DNA from: Flammula alnicola
Lineage: Eukaryota > Basidiomycota > Agaricomycetes > Agaricales > Strophariaceae
DNA length: 64,000 bases
Assembly: GCA_015499995.1 (NCBI GenBank)
Contig: JADNRV010000043.1
Span: 62,001 to 126,000 of the forward strand
Reading direction: 5' to 3'
Shown here piece by piece: positions 50,465 through 59,900 of the stretch. The notes under the pieces are model-generated. The model did not search any database. It was not told the origin of the DNA and saw only the letters and a list, made by a program, of their open reading frames with translations. Numbering within the stretch: the first letter of the stretch is position 1; each line of letters starts with the position of its first letter. A program made the translations under genes and the position numbers.

Positions 50465-52260
50465 GGCAGAGTCACAAGCAAATCCGGACTCCGTGTTAAT
50501 TTAGGCAGACATCTAAGCCTCTCCGGAGCTCTATGTAAGTTTAGGTGGACCTATAAGCCTCTCCAGAGCTCCGCATAAATTTAGGTGGACCTATATGCAT
50601 CTCCGGAGGTCTATGTGCATTCCGGTGGACCTGTATGCATCTCCGGACCTCCGCGCACATTCCGGCGGATTCACAAGCAAATCCGGAATCTGTATTAATT
50701 TAGGTGGACATGTAAGCCTCTCCAGAGCTCTGCGTGCATTCCGGCAGACCTATAAGGCTCTCTGGAGCTCCGCATAAATTTAGGTGACCTGTATGCATCT
50801 CCGGAGCTCCACGTGCATTCCGGCGGACTCACAAGCAAATCCGGACTCCGTATGAATTTAGGCGGACATGTAAGCCTTTCCAGAGCTCTGTGTGCATTCC
50901 GGCGGACCTGCATGCATCTCTGGAGCTCTGCATGCATTCCGGCGGACTCACAAGCAAATCTGGACTCTGTATTAATTTAGGCGGACATGTATGCATCTCC
51001 GGAGCTCCGCGCACATTCCGGCGAACTCACAAGCAAATCCGGAATCTGTATTAATTTAGGTGGACATATAAGCCTCTCCAGAGCTCTGCGTGCATGCCAG
51101 TGGACCTGCATGCATCTCCGGAGCTCTGCATGCATTCCGGCGGACTCACAAGCAAATCCGGACTCTGTATTAATTTAGGTGGACGCGTACGCCTGTCCGG
51201 AGCTCTGCGTGCATTCCGGCGGACCTGCATGCATCTCCAGACCTTCGCACGCATTCTGGCGGACTCACAAGCAAATCCGGACACCATATTAATTTAGGCA
51301 GACATGTAAACCTCTCCAGAGCTCCGCATAAATTTAGGTGGACCTGAATGCATCTCCGGAGCTCCTCGTGCATTCCAGTGGACTCACAAGCAATCCGGAC
51401 TCTGTATTAATTTAGGCTGACCTATATGTATCTCCGGACCTCTATGTGCATTCCGGCAGACCTGTATGCATCTCCAGAGCTCCGCATGCATTCTGGCGGA
51501 CTCACAAGCAAATCCGGACTCCGTATTAATTTATGCGGACATATAAGCCTCTTCAAAGCTCTGTGTGCCTTCCGGTGGACCTGCATGCATCTCCGGAGCT
51601 TTGCATGCATTCCGGCGCACTCGCAAGCAAATCCGGACTCTGTATTAATTTAGGTGGACATGTAAGCATCTCCGGAGCTCCGCGTGCATTCCGGCGGATT
51701 CACAAGCAAATCTGGACTCCGTATTATTTTAGGTGGACATGTAAGCCTCTCCAGAGCTCCGCGTGCATTCCGGAGGACCTGCATGCATCTCAGGAGCTCC
51801 GCATGCATTCTGGCAGACTCACAAGCACATCCGGACTCCAGTTTAATTTAGGCGGACATGTAAGCCTCTCTGGCACTATGCATAAATTTGTCTGGACCTA
51901 AATGCATCTCCAGAGCTCTGCGTGCATTCCGGCGAAGCTGCATGCATCTCCGGACCTCCGTGTGCATTCCGGCGGAGCTGCATGCATCTCCGGAGCTCCG
52001 TGTGCATTCCGGCGGACTTACAAGCAAATCCGGACTCCGTATTAATTTAGGTGGACATGTAAGCATCTCCAGAGCTCCATGTGCATTCTGGCGGATTCAC
52101 AAGCAAATCCGGACTCCGTATTAATTTAGGCAGACATGTAAGCCTCTCCAGCTCTCTGTATACATTCCGGGGGACCTGCATGCATCTCCAGAGCTCCACA
52201 TGCATTCCGGCGGACCTGTATGCATCTCCAGAGCTCTGTGTACATTCCAGGAGACTCAAT
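50465..52260 (-). repeat. Arm 2: inverted copy of arm 1
   Basis: The reverse complement of this arm follows arm 1 module by module. Both share idiosyncratic variants. One is a one-base-short GCATACAGGTCACCTAAATT followed by AGAGAGCCTTATAGGTCTGC (48685-48735 and the complement at 50736-50795). Another is AGTGCCAGAGAGGCTTA (46420-46436 and the complement near 51862-51879). Arm 2 is about 0.4-0.8 kb shorter than arm 1 after discounting the Helitron, indicating module gain or loss. Confidence 0.88.
51044..51045. other. Empty site corresponding to the Helitron insertion
   Basis: In arm 2 the sequence CCGGAATCTGTATTAATTTAGG is uninterrupted at the position equivalent to the Helitron in arm 1. The flanking modules on both sides match those around the insertion, including the unusual CACTGGCATGCACGC variant. 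Confidence 0.85.
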
Positions 52261-52495
52261 GTGTTCCCTGGAAGTCAAATGCACTTTCCTGGAAGTCAGA
52301 TGCACTTCCCCAGAGATCAGATGCACTTCCCCGGAGATTAGATGCACTTTCCTAGAAGGCAGACACATTTCCCGGGAAGTCAGACACACTTTTCTGGAAG
52401 TCAGCTGCACTTTCCTGGAGATCAGACACACCTCCCCGGAAGTTAAATGCACTTTTCCGGAAGTCAGATATATTTCCCTAGAGATCAGACACACT
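52259..52495 (+). repeat. 21-bp tandem repeat, about 11 copies
   Basis: Units such as ATGCACTTCCCCGGAGATTA(G), ATGCACTTTCCTAGAAGGCA(G) and ACACACTTTTCTGGAAGTCA(G). Because 21 is divisible by three, an open frame (52220-52756) runs through it with seven-residue repeats like CTFLEVR; there is no evidence that it is expressed. Confidence 0.85.
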
Positions 52496-52788
52496 TGTCA
52501 GAGGGTTTCCCTGAGAAATCACTGGATTTGGCGTTTAATGCAAATTCTGATGCAAAATGGCTCCGGCATAGCAATTCAATATATTACTGAGCAAGAGGTA
52601 ATGCAGAATCTATATAATATATCGACAAAATCCTCCCCCCCCCCAGCCCAAAAACACCAATTTGACGAGCTCGTCCATCAATGGAACAAGAGCTCGTCCA
52701 TGCATCCAAGGGCAAACAGCTCCGCCATTGGCCCTGATGGCCGGCTCATCCATTGATCTACCTCAAGCTTGCCCATTCCTTAATTAAC

Positions 52789-52877
52789 ACGAGCTCGTCC
52801 ATTGTTAATGGGTAAAAATAGCCACCACGAGCTCGTGAGGCTATGCCATCAGTGATGGCACCTTAGTCACACAAGGT
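52789..52877 (-). repeat. Right terminal inverted repeat
   Basis: Reverse-complement partner of 45389-45477. It ends CACACAAGGT on the plus strand. Confidence 0.85.
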
Positions 52878-53234
52878 GTCACATGGGTAGTGGGAAATTC
52901 TACTGAACGTCCTGGCGCATCATCACACATTTTGCCACACGTATAATTTCGGAAAAACATCAGATTTTACCAAGATTACCCCACAATGTACCTAAAATTA
53001 CACAGCGCGATAATTTTCAGGAAGTTCTACCATTCTCTCTCAATATACATGCATTTTGCCCACATTTTTCTGCACATTTCGGCGTACATTTTGATGATCT
53101 GGGCCTACCCATTCGGCCCCGCACCCGCGGCACCCCATCCCGCCTCCTGATATCCAAATTGGCTGCGAATTCAGGCTGGTTCTTTTGATTGCTGGACATT
53201 TATGTATTAAGTTACTTCGAAATAATACCCCGCC
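52878..53234. other. Spacer right of the large element
   Basis: 357 bp with no domain-bearing frame. It includes a GC-rich stretch at 53100-53150 and otherwise nothing notable. Confidence 0.4.
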
Positions 53235-53910
53235 GTGGCGAGCAGATGTAATATAACTAGTTTTCGACAGGGGGAGGATACAACAGCAGTCACAGAGCCT
53301 GTTCATCCATTACCACAACCAATGAATGAACAACGCGCCGCTTCACACCCCATGGAGTCCAATACCTTTGTCTTTCCTCCTGAAGCCGCCAATGTTAACC
53401 CTGCGTGCCATATCATAGACCCTCAGCTCCTTGATCAACCAGCTCGACGCTCGTAATCAGACTACAGCACAAGTCCGCGCCGCCTCTGTCCAACCATCCA
53501 CCTCTGCGAGCACAGTAGCAACAAAAGCTGGAGCAAATCTGAACAGGTCCAGTGCTGCACTGGAGATCAACCACTTGAAAGAACGCGTCGCTGTACTTGA
53601 AGATGACAATGAGACCCTACAAAAAGCGATCAGTAAGGTTGAACGCAAAGCAAGAAAAGAAAAAAACCGTGTCGGAGAGCAGCTGATCGTAATCAGAGCA
53701 CTTATCGAAGCTATTCAGCAAGAGTCAGTAGGAAGATCGCAAAAAATCGACATTGAAAGCAGCAATGAAGATTCCGACATGAAGATGATCCTTGACAATG
53801 AAACAACTCGGAAGTTGGAAGAGAGCGATAATGCTGCAAAAAGCACCATATTTTTGGTCAGCATTTATGTTTCCAAGGTAGATTTAAGCTCACATATCCG
53901 TGGCTCGTAA
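53235..53910 (+). pseudogene. Broken coiled-coil protein remnant
   Basis: Two overlapping frames (53235-53456 and 53431-53910) appear to be parts of one protein. The first ends around IDPQLLDQPARRS. The second takes over two bases out of phase with NQTTAQVRAASVQPST and a strong coiled coil, LEINHLKERVAVLEDDNETL, followed by a Lys/Arg-rich helix and an acidic stretch (ESSNEDSD). The frame break without an obvious intron suggests a disrupted gene. No enzymatic motif was seen. Its position beside other transposon-type fragments suggests mobile-element cargo or a decayed host gene; I do not recognise the family. Confidence 0.45.
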
Positions 53911-54719
53911 AACAGATACATGTGAATAGACGTTTGCGATAACAGCCTGCAGATAAGCAATTCGAATGCAGGACTCTTCTGAAAAGGCTCGAAGAACTAT
54001 GTCTGGCCTGTCAGCTTCATGGGCATCTGAGCCTGGGGTTCGTACGTCGATTTCACCAATTCGCCTCCAATTACTGTCATGAAAGTGTCGTTGGACTTGA
54101 ATTTGAGGTAGCGGGGGTGGAAGTGGGCCAGCAATGGGTTGATCTACACTCGACGGGTAAGCCTCGACAACCACATTTTTTTGTCAGCTTACCTAGACTT
54201 GCAACTTCACAAGCAGGAACGGTGGGAGCGGCTTCTCGTCCGACCACCGCCGTTGCTTCATCCTCCCTGCCACCATTTACAGACCCTGCTGGTGCAACAT
54301 CCATCTCGCCAGCGTCATTCGCATCGTCAGGCCACCAATCATCCAAGATTAAATAGCCATCGTCATCGTAATACCCATCGCGTTCTTCGAATTCTACGAG
54401 GGGTGAGTCGGGTTGATTAGTCGCCGGACAGGGAACCATAGATCGATCACACGAGGCGTTGGTAGTTACGACAGGTGGCTGTCTGTTGGTGTCCAGGTCG
54501 CCAAGGGGGGGTCGATGTTCTTCTGGGCTTGGCAAGAGATCCCCCGCAGCTCTGGACAGTTCAGTGAGGTATAGCGAGATTCAGAGGCCAAACTCACAGA
54601 GATTCCACATCTCCGTATCGTTTCTTATGTTTTCTAATCAGATCCTTTGTTTGCAGCTCGTACCCAGCAGGGCTCTTAATGCATTTGAGGCATCTGCATG
54701 GATGGTAGGTCATGGACGG
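53890..54719 (-). pseudogene. N-terminal fragment of a transposon-type protein
   Basis: Three exons can be read. Exon 1 from 54719 encodes MPSMTYHPCRCLKCIKSPAG and a basic tail (IRKHKKRYGD). Its closely spaced Cys motif near the start is typical of proteins encoded by large basidiomycete DNA transposons. Exon 2 is proline-rich then acidic (LVEFEERDGYYDDDGYLILD). Exon 3 encodes PLPPPLPQIQVQRH and RPDIVLRAFSEESCIRIAYL, which resembles sequence common near the N-termini of such proteins, then stops after LRATDM. No transposase core follows on this strand, so this is a truncated copy. Superfamily assignment (tnp2/CACTA-like or another large-element class) is a guess from memory. Confidence 0.5.
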
Positions 54720-55933
54720 CATTGCGGACGTTGTGGTGGGAGGGGATGATGGGGGTCAAAGTGAAAGAATGGACTTAGTGTCGTAATCTCGAGCTCGTCC
54801 TTTGCGCATACAGGCCAGAGTGGAATGTAAGGACATGCATATGATATATATTGTCAGAGAATCCAGATTCCACCTCATTATAATGAAGGAGAAATGTAAA
54901 CGTGCATAATTTGAGAGTAATGTGGTATGATCTCAAATCATCCAAGATTTTTCCACGGTCATAATCTTTAATCTTTCGCTGTGCTAGTCAAGCCGTTATA
55001 GTAGTAAGTAGTTTTCATGCGGGGGGAGCCTATCAGGTGCCTTCATGCTACTGGAAGCTTCTTGCACCGGTAGAAGAGCTTTCTAAGGACAGATACCCAT
55101 GTCCAGTCAACGCATTCGCTGTTTTGCTTCTTCGAAATTCATAATCGGCTGGACTTGGTCTCATATCCCTGGATCACTTCTTGAAGTTCTTCCTCCCTCG
55201 AGCTTGTTGAGCTTCGAATACTCGTGACCTTTGTAAATTTAAAGTCCTCGTTGAAGCTAACTCCCGAGGGTCAGAAGGGGACGCCGCTTTGGAAAATTCT
55301 GGCCTATCCTTGCCGGCTCTTTATCTGCCGTGGCCCCAGGGAGTAAGCAATATTCTCCTGGCGGTAAAGGAAATTCCATAGCGTAGTCCATAGATCATCA
55401 GGAAAAAGTCACTTTGGCCATAGTTCCCCGGTTAGCTTTGTTCACCGATATTGCAATGATCGCTCATCATAGACTCGGCCGATGGAACTATAGGTGTCTA
55501 GAGGCTGCGGCCAGACCTACGTTGGAAATAATGAAATATAGAGTGCCCTGGAAATGATCTCAAGTGCTTCATTGTTTGCAAGGTCAGCTATATCGACTAT
55601 AGGTGCAATGAGATACTATGAGATACTATGAATTACTATATGGTATGATGAGGCTTGTATCAGCAAATCAGGGAAATTCCGATTTACCCATATAACATCT
55701 ACAAGTTTCTCACACACTTTTTATTCGACATCAAGAACATACTCTTCTCTCCAAAAATCGCTGAATGACGGGCGTGCATAGGCGTGCGTGTGTGCAGCGT
55801 GCAGCCATGGCGCCGGTGCCCAAATATTTTTGTCGTTAAGTCCATTCAAACTCCGAATACTTGCACGTGCAGCATCAACCAAGTTTCGAGCCGGATTGAC
55901 TCTTCCGATTTGTTCCTCTTTCCTTCTCCCACT
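54720..55933. other. Non-coding stretch
   Basis: 1.2 kb with no domain-bearing frame. It includes a small direct repeat ATGAGATACT near 55607-55632 and one more GAGCTCGTC at about 54791. Confidence 0.4.
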
Positions 55934-56441
55934 ATGTCCTACCTCCTCGCTGGCACCCACCTTCTCAAGCCCTCACGACCTCCTGCATATGCTCTTCCTG
56001 CTCTCTCCTTGGCCCTTCTAGGGAGCTAGGTTAGCAACTAGGATACCTCTTCATAATCAAATACTAACAGCTTGCAGCCGCACTCGAACATTATGTCCGC
56101 ATGTTGGTGGTTCTTGCGACTTGGGGCCTTTCAGTTGCCTGCCATGACGTGTAACCTCATCTTTGCTTCGCTTCAATTATCTTTGCCGAGGGCCCACTAG
56201 GTTTCACGGCAGCAGCATGAAGTACGAGATGCTTTAGGGACACGACAGGCCGTCTCGACATTAGGATGTCGTCGGTGAGTAAAATTTTCCCTTCTCTAAA
56301 TCAGAAGCTTTCCAGCATGGCTCAAACGAATCTCACAGCATAGGCGATTTGCTTGATGCAGGCTCTCTTGTCATTGTACAAGTAAGCAAAACATCGCTCT
56401 TCTTCCGCATGACGAGTTGCTCACTATCTCCACCTATTCAG

Positions 56442-56736
56442 CACCAAACCCATCAGAGGATGACTATAGCCAGAACAAGCCATCTCCGAAGATGGCAGTT
56501 GTTGTTGGTTGCCTCGCTTTCAATGTATGTGAACTTTTTCGTTATGGGACTGGATTCTGACGTCCCTTCCTCCAGCCCCAAAGGTATGCTTATTCTTTTC
56601 CCATAGGATTCATGCCGGGGTCTCGTCGGCTATCTCCAAAGATGGTCCTATGTTATCCGAGTTAGCTTTTGCTACTGCCTTGAAGGAATACGAGGAGGAT
56701 GCAGAGACCGAGGATGAGGATGAGGATTTAGACTAG
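56442..56736 (+). CDS. Possible 3' end of a small acidic-tailed protein gene (partial)
   Basis: Three segments splice in phase: 56442-56524 (PNPSEDDYSQNKPSPKMAV), an 8-bp micro-exon at 56576-56583, and 56607-56736. The last encodes DGPMLSELAFATALKEYEED and an acidic end (AETEDEDEDLD), with TAG at 56734-56736. Each junction has GT...AG. The upstream part is unresolved. A short exon near 56344-56379 and an ATG at 55934 (MSYLLAGTHLLKPSR) are candidates but do not join cleanly. No family is recognised. The protein-like composition and consistent splicing argue that it is real, but a chance reading is possible. Confidence 0.35.
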
Positions 56737-56817
56737 TACTAATTCATGTATTCATTGCCCCTGAAAAATATACAATTGCTATTTTGCTTTCCTTCCTGCG
56801 TGAACAAATTCTATTGA

Positions 56818-56916
56818 GTGCTATCAAGGTCTATAGTTAACAATGAAGACTATGATACAATGAGTTTACCCATATGCCATAGAGCCTATAGCCAACTCTA
56901 TAGTTGTCTATAGCAC
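56818..56916. repeat. Short imperfect inverted repeat (possible MITE)
   Basis: The left end GTGCTATCAAGGTCTATAG and the complement of the right end GTGCTATAGACAACTATAG match imperfectly around an AT-rich centre. No clear target duplication. Confidence 0.35.
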
Positions 56917-59900
56917 TTCATTGCAGACGTGACAAACTATGGATCACAACATACCAGGGGGCTTGCAACGGAGCTATGGGCACTATGTAGACTATGTTGG
57001 TCTCAATATACTTCTGACTTTTTCCTGATGATCATGATTATCAAACAGGATAAAATCAAACGAAGCGTTAATGTTAATAACTTCATGAAGAACCTTCAAG
57101 ATTGTCATTGCCTACGCGGATTTTCGTCGGACAGACAAGTTCTCTAGTAGTATCGCCGCATTTCAGGGTAGCTAGAAAATGGGACTCAACACCGCCTGGT
57201 GTCGGATTTAAGAAGCTTCGATGAATAGCCCGACGTGATAGCAGGCGGTAGCTCATGGATAATGAATTTGTACTCGGCCGGTGCGCCAGGGCAACGAAGG
57301 AAGCACTCTGGAATCAGGATTATCGATATCGACGTTCTTGTTCTTGTTATCAATTTTCGGGCTACAAGTACAAATGTAGTCAGAAGCAGCTGACAACTCT
57401 CAAGAGTAAAAAAAACACTCGCCGGTGGCAAAGCACGTTTAACTGTTCATTCTATTCTGATAAGGATTTCTGTGATGAGAGATGATAGGGCGGGAGACGC
57501 ACGCTATGTGCATGGATTCATAGAAGACAATCAATGTTCTAAGAATCTAAATTACTTGAGGGTTGCTTGAGGGGTCCATATGATAATCAGGACTTGCACA
57601 TTATGTACACATATGAACTGTGGCATAAAATCTATGTGACGTTAATGGACTATCACTCCGGGCGGCAATGCTGATTACCACTCACTGGCATCAAGCTTGC
57701 TGTTAATTTAACTACTGTATCAGTCTGACTCTCGTCCTCGTACCTCAGGCTTTTACCGTCAGGGAAGCTCATGTTTTCCCCAACCATGGGATCAAGGGCT
57801 TATCGCCATACAAATGTTCGACGCATAGGATGGCCCTTAATGGCGGCCGCTCGAGAAACTCGCTTCTCATCGACCAATCATGGTATCCAGAATCAACCTA
57901 TCTGCACCCAATGGCATTAGCAGAACAAGGAAAAGGAGATTTCATGAAACCAAGAAAATACTTACCTTGCCCTGCAGTATGCGGGTGTTATCAACGCGTA
58001 ATAAAGGTAGGGGGTGAGCGTATACATCCTCCGAAACGCGAAGATGCGCTCTGCCATATGTAGCCCGGAGTGTGGGTGCGCCCCATGCATCGCCGCATCC
58101 GACAGGAGCTAAGTTACAATTTAAAGTACCCACGCACAGCCGGAGGTTCTATATGTGTCCACGTCCGCGTCATTCAAATTGGTGATTTCGGGATCCCAGA
58201 TAGCGGAGAGAAGCAGTAGCGCACGCGTACGAGCAAGCGTGGGGAGAGAACAGGAGAGAACGCGCCATCTTCAGTGGCCGGAGAATGAGCAGGTGAACCG
58301 ATGCCAGATGGCGAGAAAACAAGAGATATACAGGGGCCGGGGGTAGGGAAGTGTTTGGATGCCAGATTCCCACCTGCATCCTTGCGATTGGATCCAATCG
58401 CTTCCCAAGGAGTCGTTCCCACCCCTTTTCCCGGTCCCCCAAAATAAAATGCCTATCTTTACCGTCCATATGCTTCATATTCCGAGTCCTGGGTAATGCA
58501 TATGAAGGCTTTCCCATGAGAGGATCTTGTCAGACATAGTATGAAAGGTAAATCGCAAAACTCGCGCCCCTGTGATTGGCGAATCGCTCGATAAGAACTG
58601 TTGGTCATTCTCCTTTGAATCTGAGAAATATTCTGGATAAACGAAGTGAGTTCCGAAACGTGGGCGTACTTATTCTGTGTATGGTTTGTATGCGCCACAC
58701 CGCGGCGGGCCGGTGGATTGAAATTTGAAATAGCGAGGTGCCTCGCCTTGAACTAGACGAACCTCATATGAAGGTTAAACACAAGTTAAACATGTATTAC
58801 CCACAACATGTTGTCGAATGGTCCGCCTTAATGGTGCCTCGGATCTCAACAATATTAATTCCGATACTGGACCGGAAAGACAGTATGGATAGAAGCCTTC
58901 ATACGTTCTCATTCAATTAAGCCAAATATTCATCCAGCGTTACTCACCTTGCATTGTCCGGACGACATATCGAACTTCATCGCGTTTGACATGCAGTCTC
59001 TCATCAAAGACTGACATTCATACCCACGCTCGCCGAGACATTGTACGGTGTCAGCCTTGAATATTGCGCACGACACCGAATTGAAAGGTATTCAAGCAAT
59101 CTACAATACATTGATAGGCATACTCACGCACCAACAATATTCAGTACTTCGTTTAATGGATCGATATCTAAAGCATGAATGCTGATAGAGAAAATGTGGG
59201 TTCCGGAGGGCTATGCAGGCTTCGTGATGTACGTGGTGGGAGTCGCAGACTCTCTTCTTCCGAAAATTTGACAGAGGAAAGTTGAGTGTGCACATCCCGA
59301 CGGCGAATAGTTCCTTATCCTGCCTCCTTCCTGAACGGATAGAGCCTAGAGGCGCACGCGAGCTTCTATAAAATGGTAACGTCAATTAGCAAGTGCAAAT
59401 GCGATGCCATTCAGTCTGCCAGCGCTATTAAACTGCTCTTACTGATGCCGAATTGTAGATGGCTAAGTATATGGGTCTCATGGGCGCACCTCGTGATCCG
59501 TGTATGTGTCTTTTACACCGCTTTCGGGTTGGTGTGTTCAATTCGATATCACAGAGCGCTATTAATTCCTTATCTAACCTTCCTCCTCTATTGCTACTGC
59601 TAATTGCCCCGAGACAGCGTGTTCTAGCATTTAGCACCCACTAGACCGCCTAGTAGTGTGTGGTTGATCGAGAATGGATGAAGACGCGTCGTTTAAATGC
59701 TTTGGCAAAGGGCATGCGGGGTAAACTCCAAGCTAGCGTTGACCATTCAAAAAGCAGGAGGCATTCGAGCACGCTCTGCAAGGCCGTACATTACATAATT
59801 ATCCCAAGTGTGGGGTAGATTCCCGGACGAGTGTGGGGTAAGTTCGCCGGATCCGAGTTCGAGTGTTTAAAGTTCATCACTCATCTCCTGACTCTGCACT

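Larger units (their letters stand above)
45389..52877. mobile_element. 7.5-kb foldback-like inverted-repeat element, non-coding
   Basis: A composite element bounded by terminal inverted repeats that both begin ACCTTGTGTGAC and share GATGGCmTAGCCTCACGAG. Inside each end lie palindromic CGAGCTCGT copies. Next come two long arms of degenerate tandem repeats in opposite orientation (about 45.9-49.1 kb and 50.5-52.3 kb) around a 1.3-kb spacer. Arms made of internal tandem repeats are the defining architecture of Foldback-type elements. No transposase is encoded; long open frames within the arms are artefacts of the repeat. No convincing target duplication is visible at the outer ends, so the exact boundaries and superfamily are uncertain. 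A Helitron is nested inside. Confidence 0.78.

Noticed and set aside
45389..52877. CRISPR-like array of short repeats
   Set aside because: Repeats are degenerate, contiguous and without unique spacers of constant length; the organism is a eukaryote.
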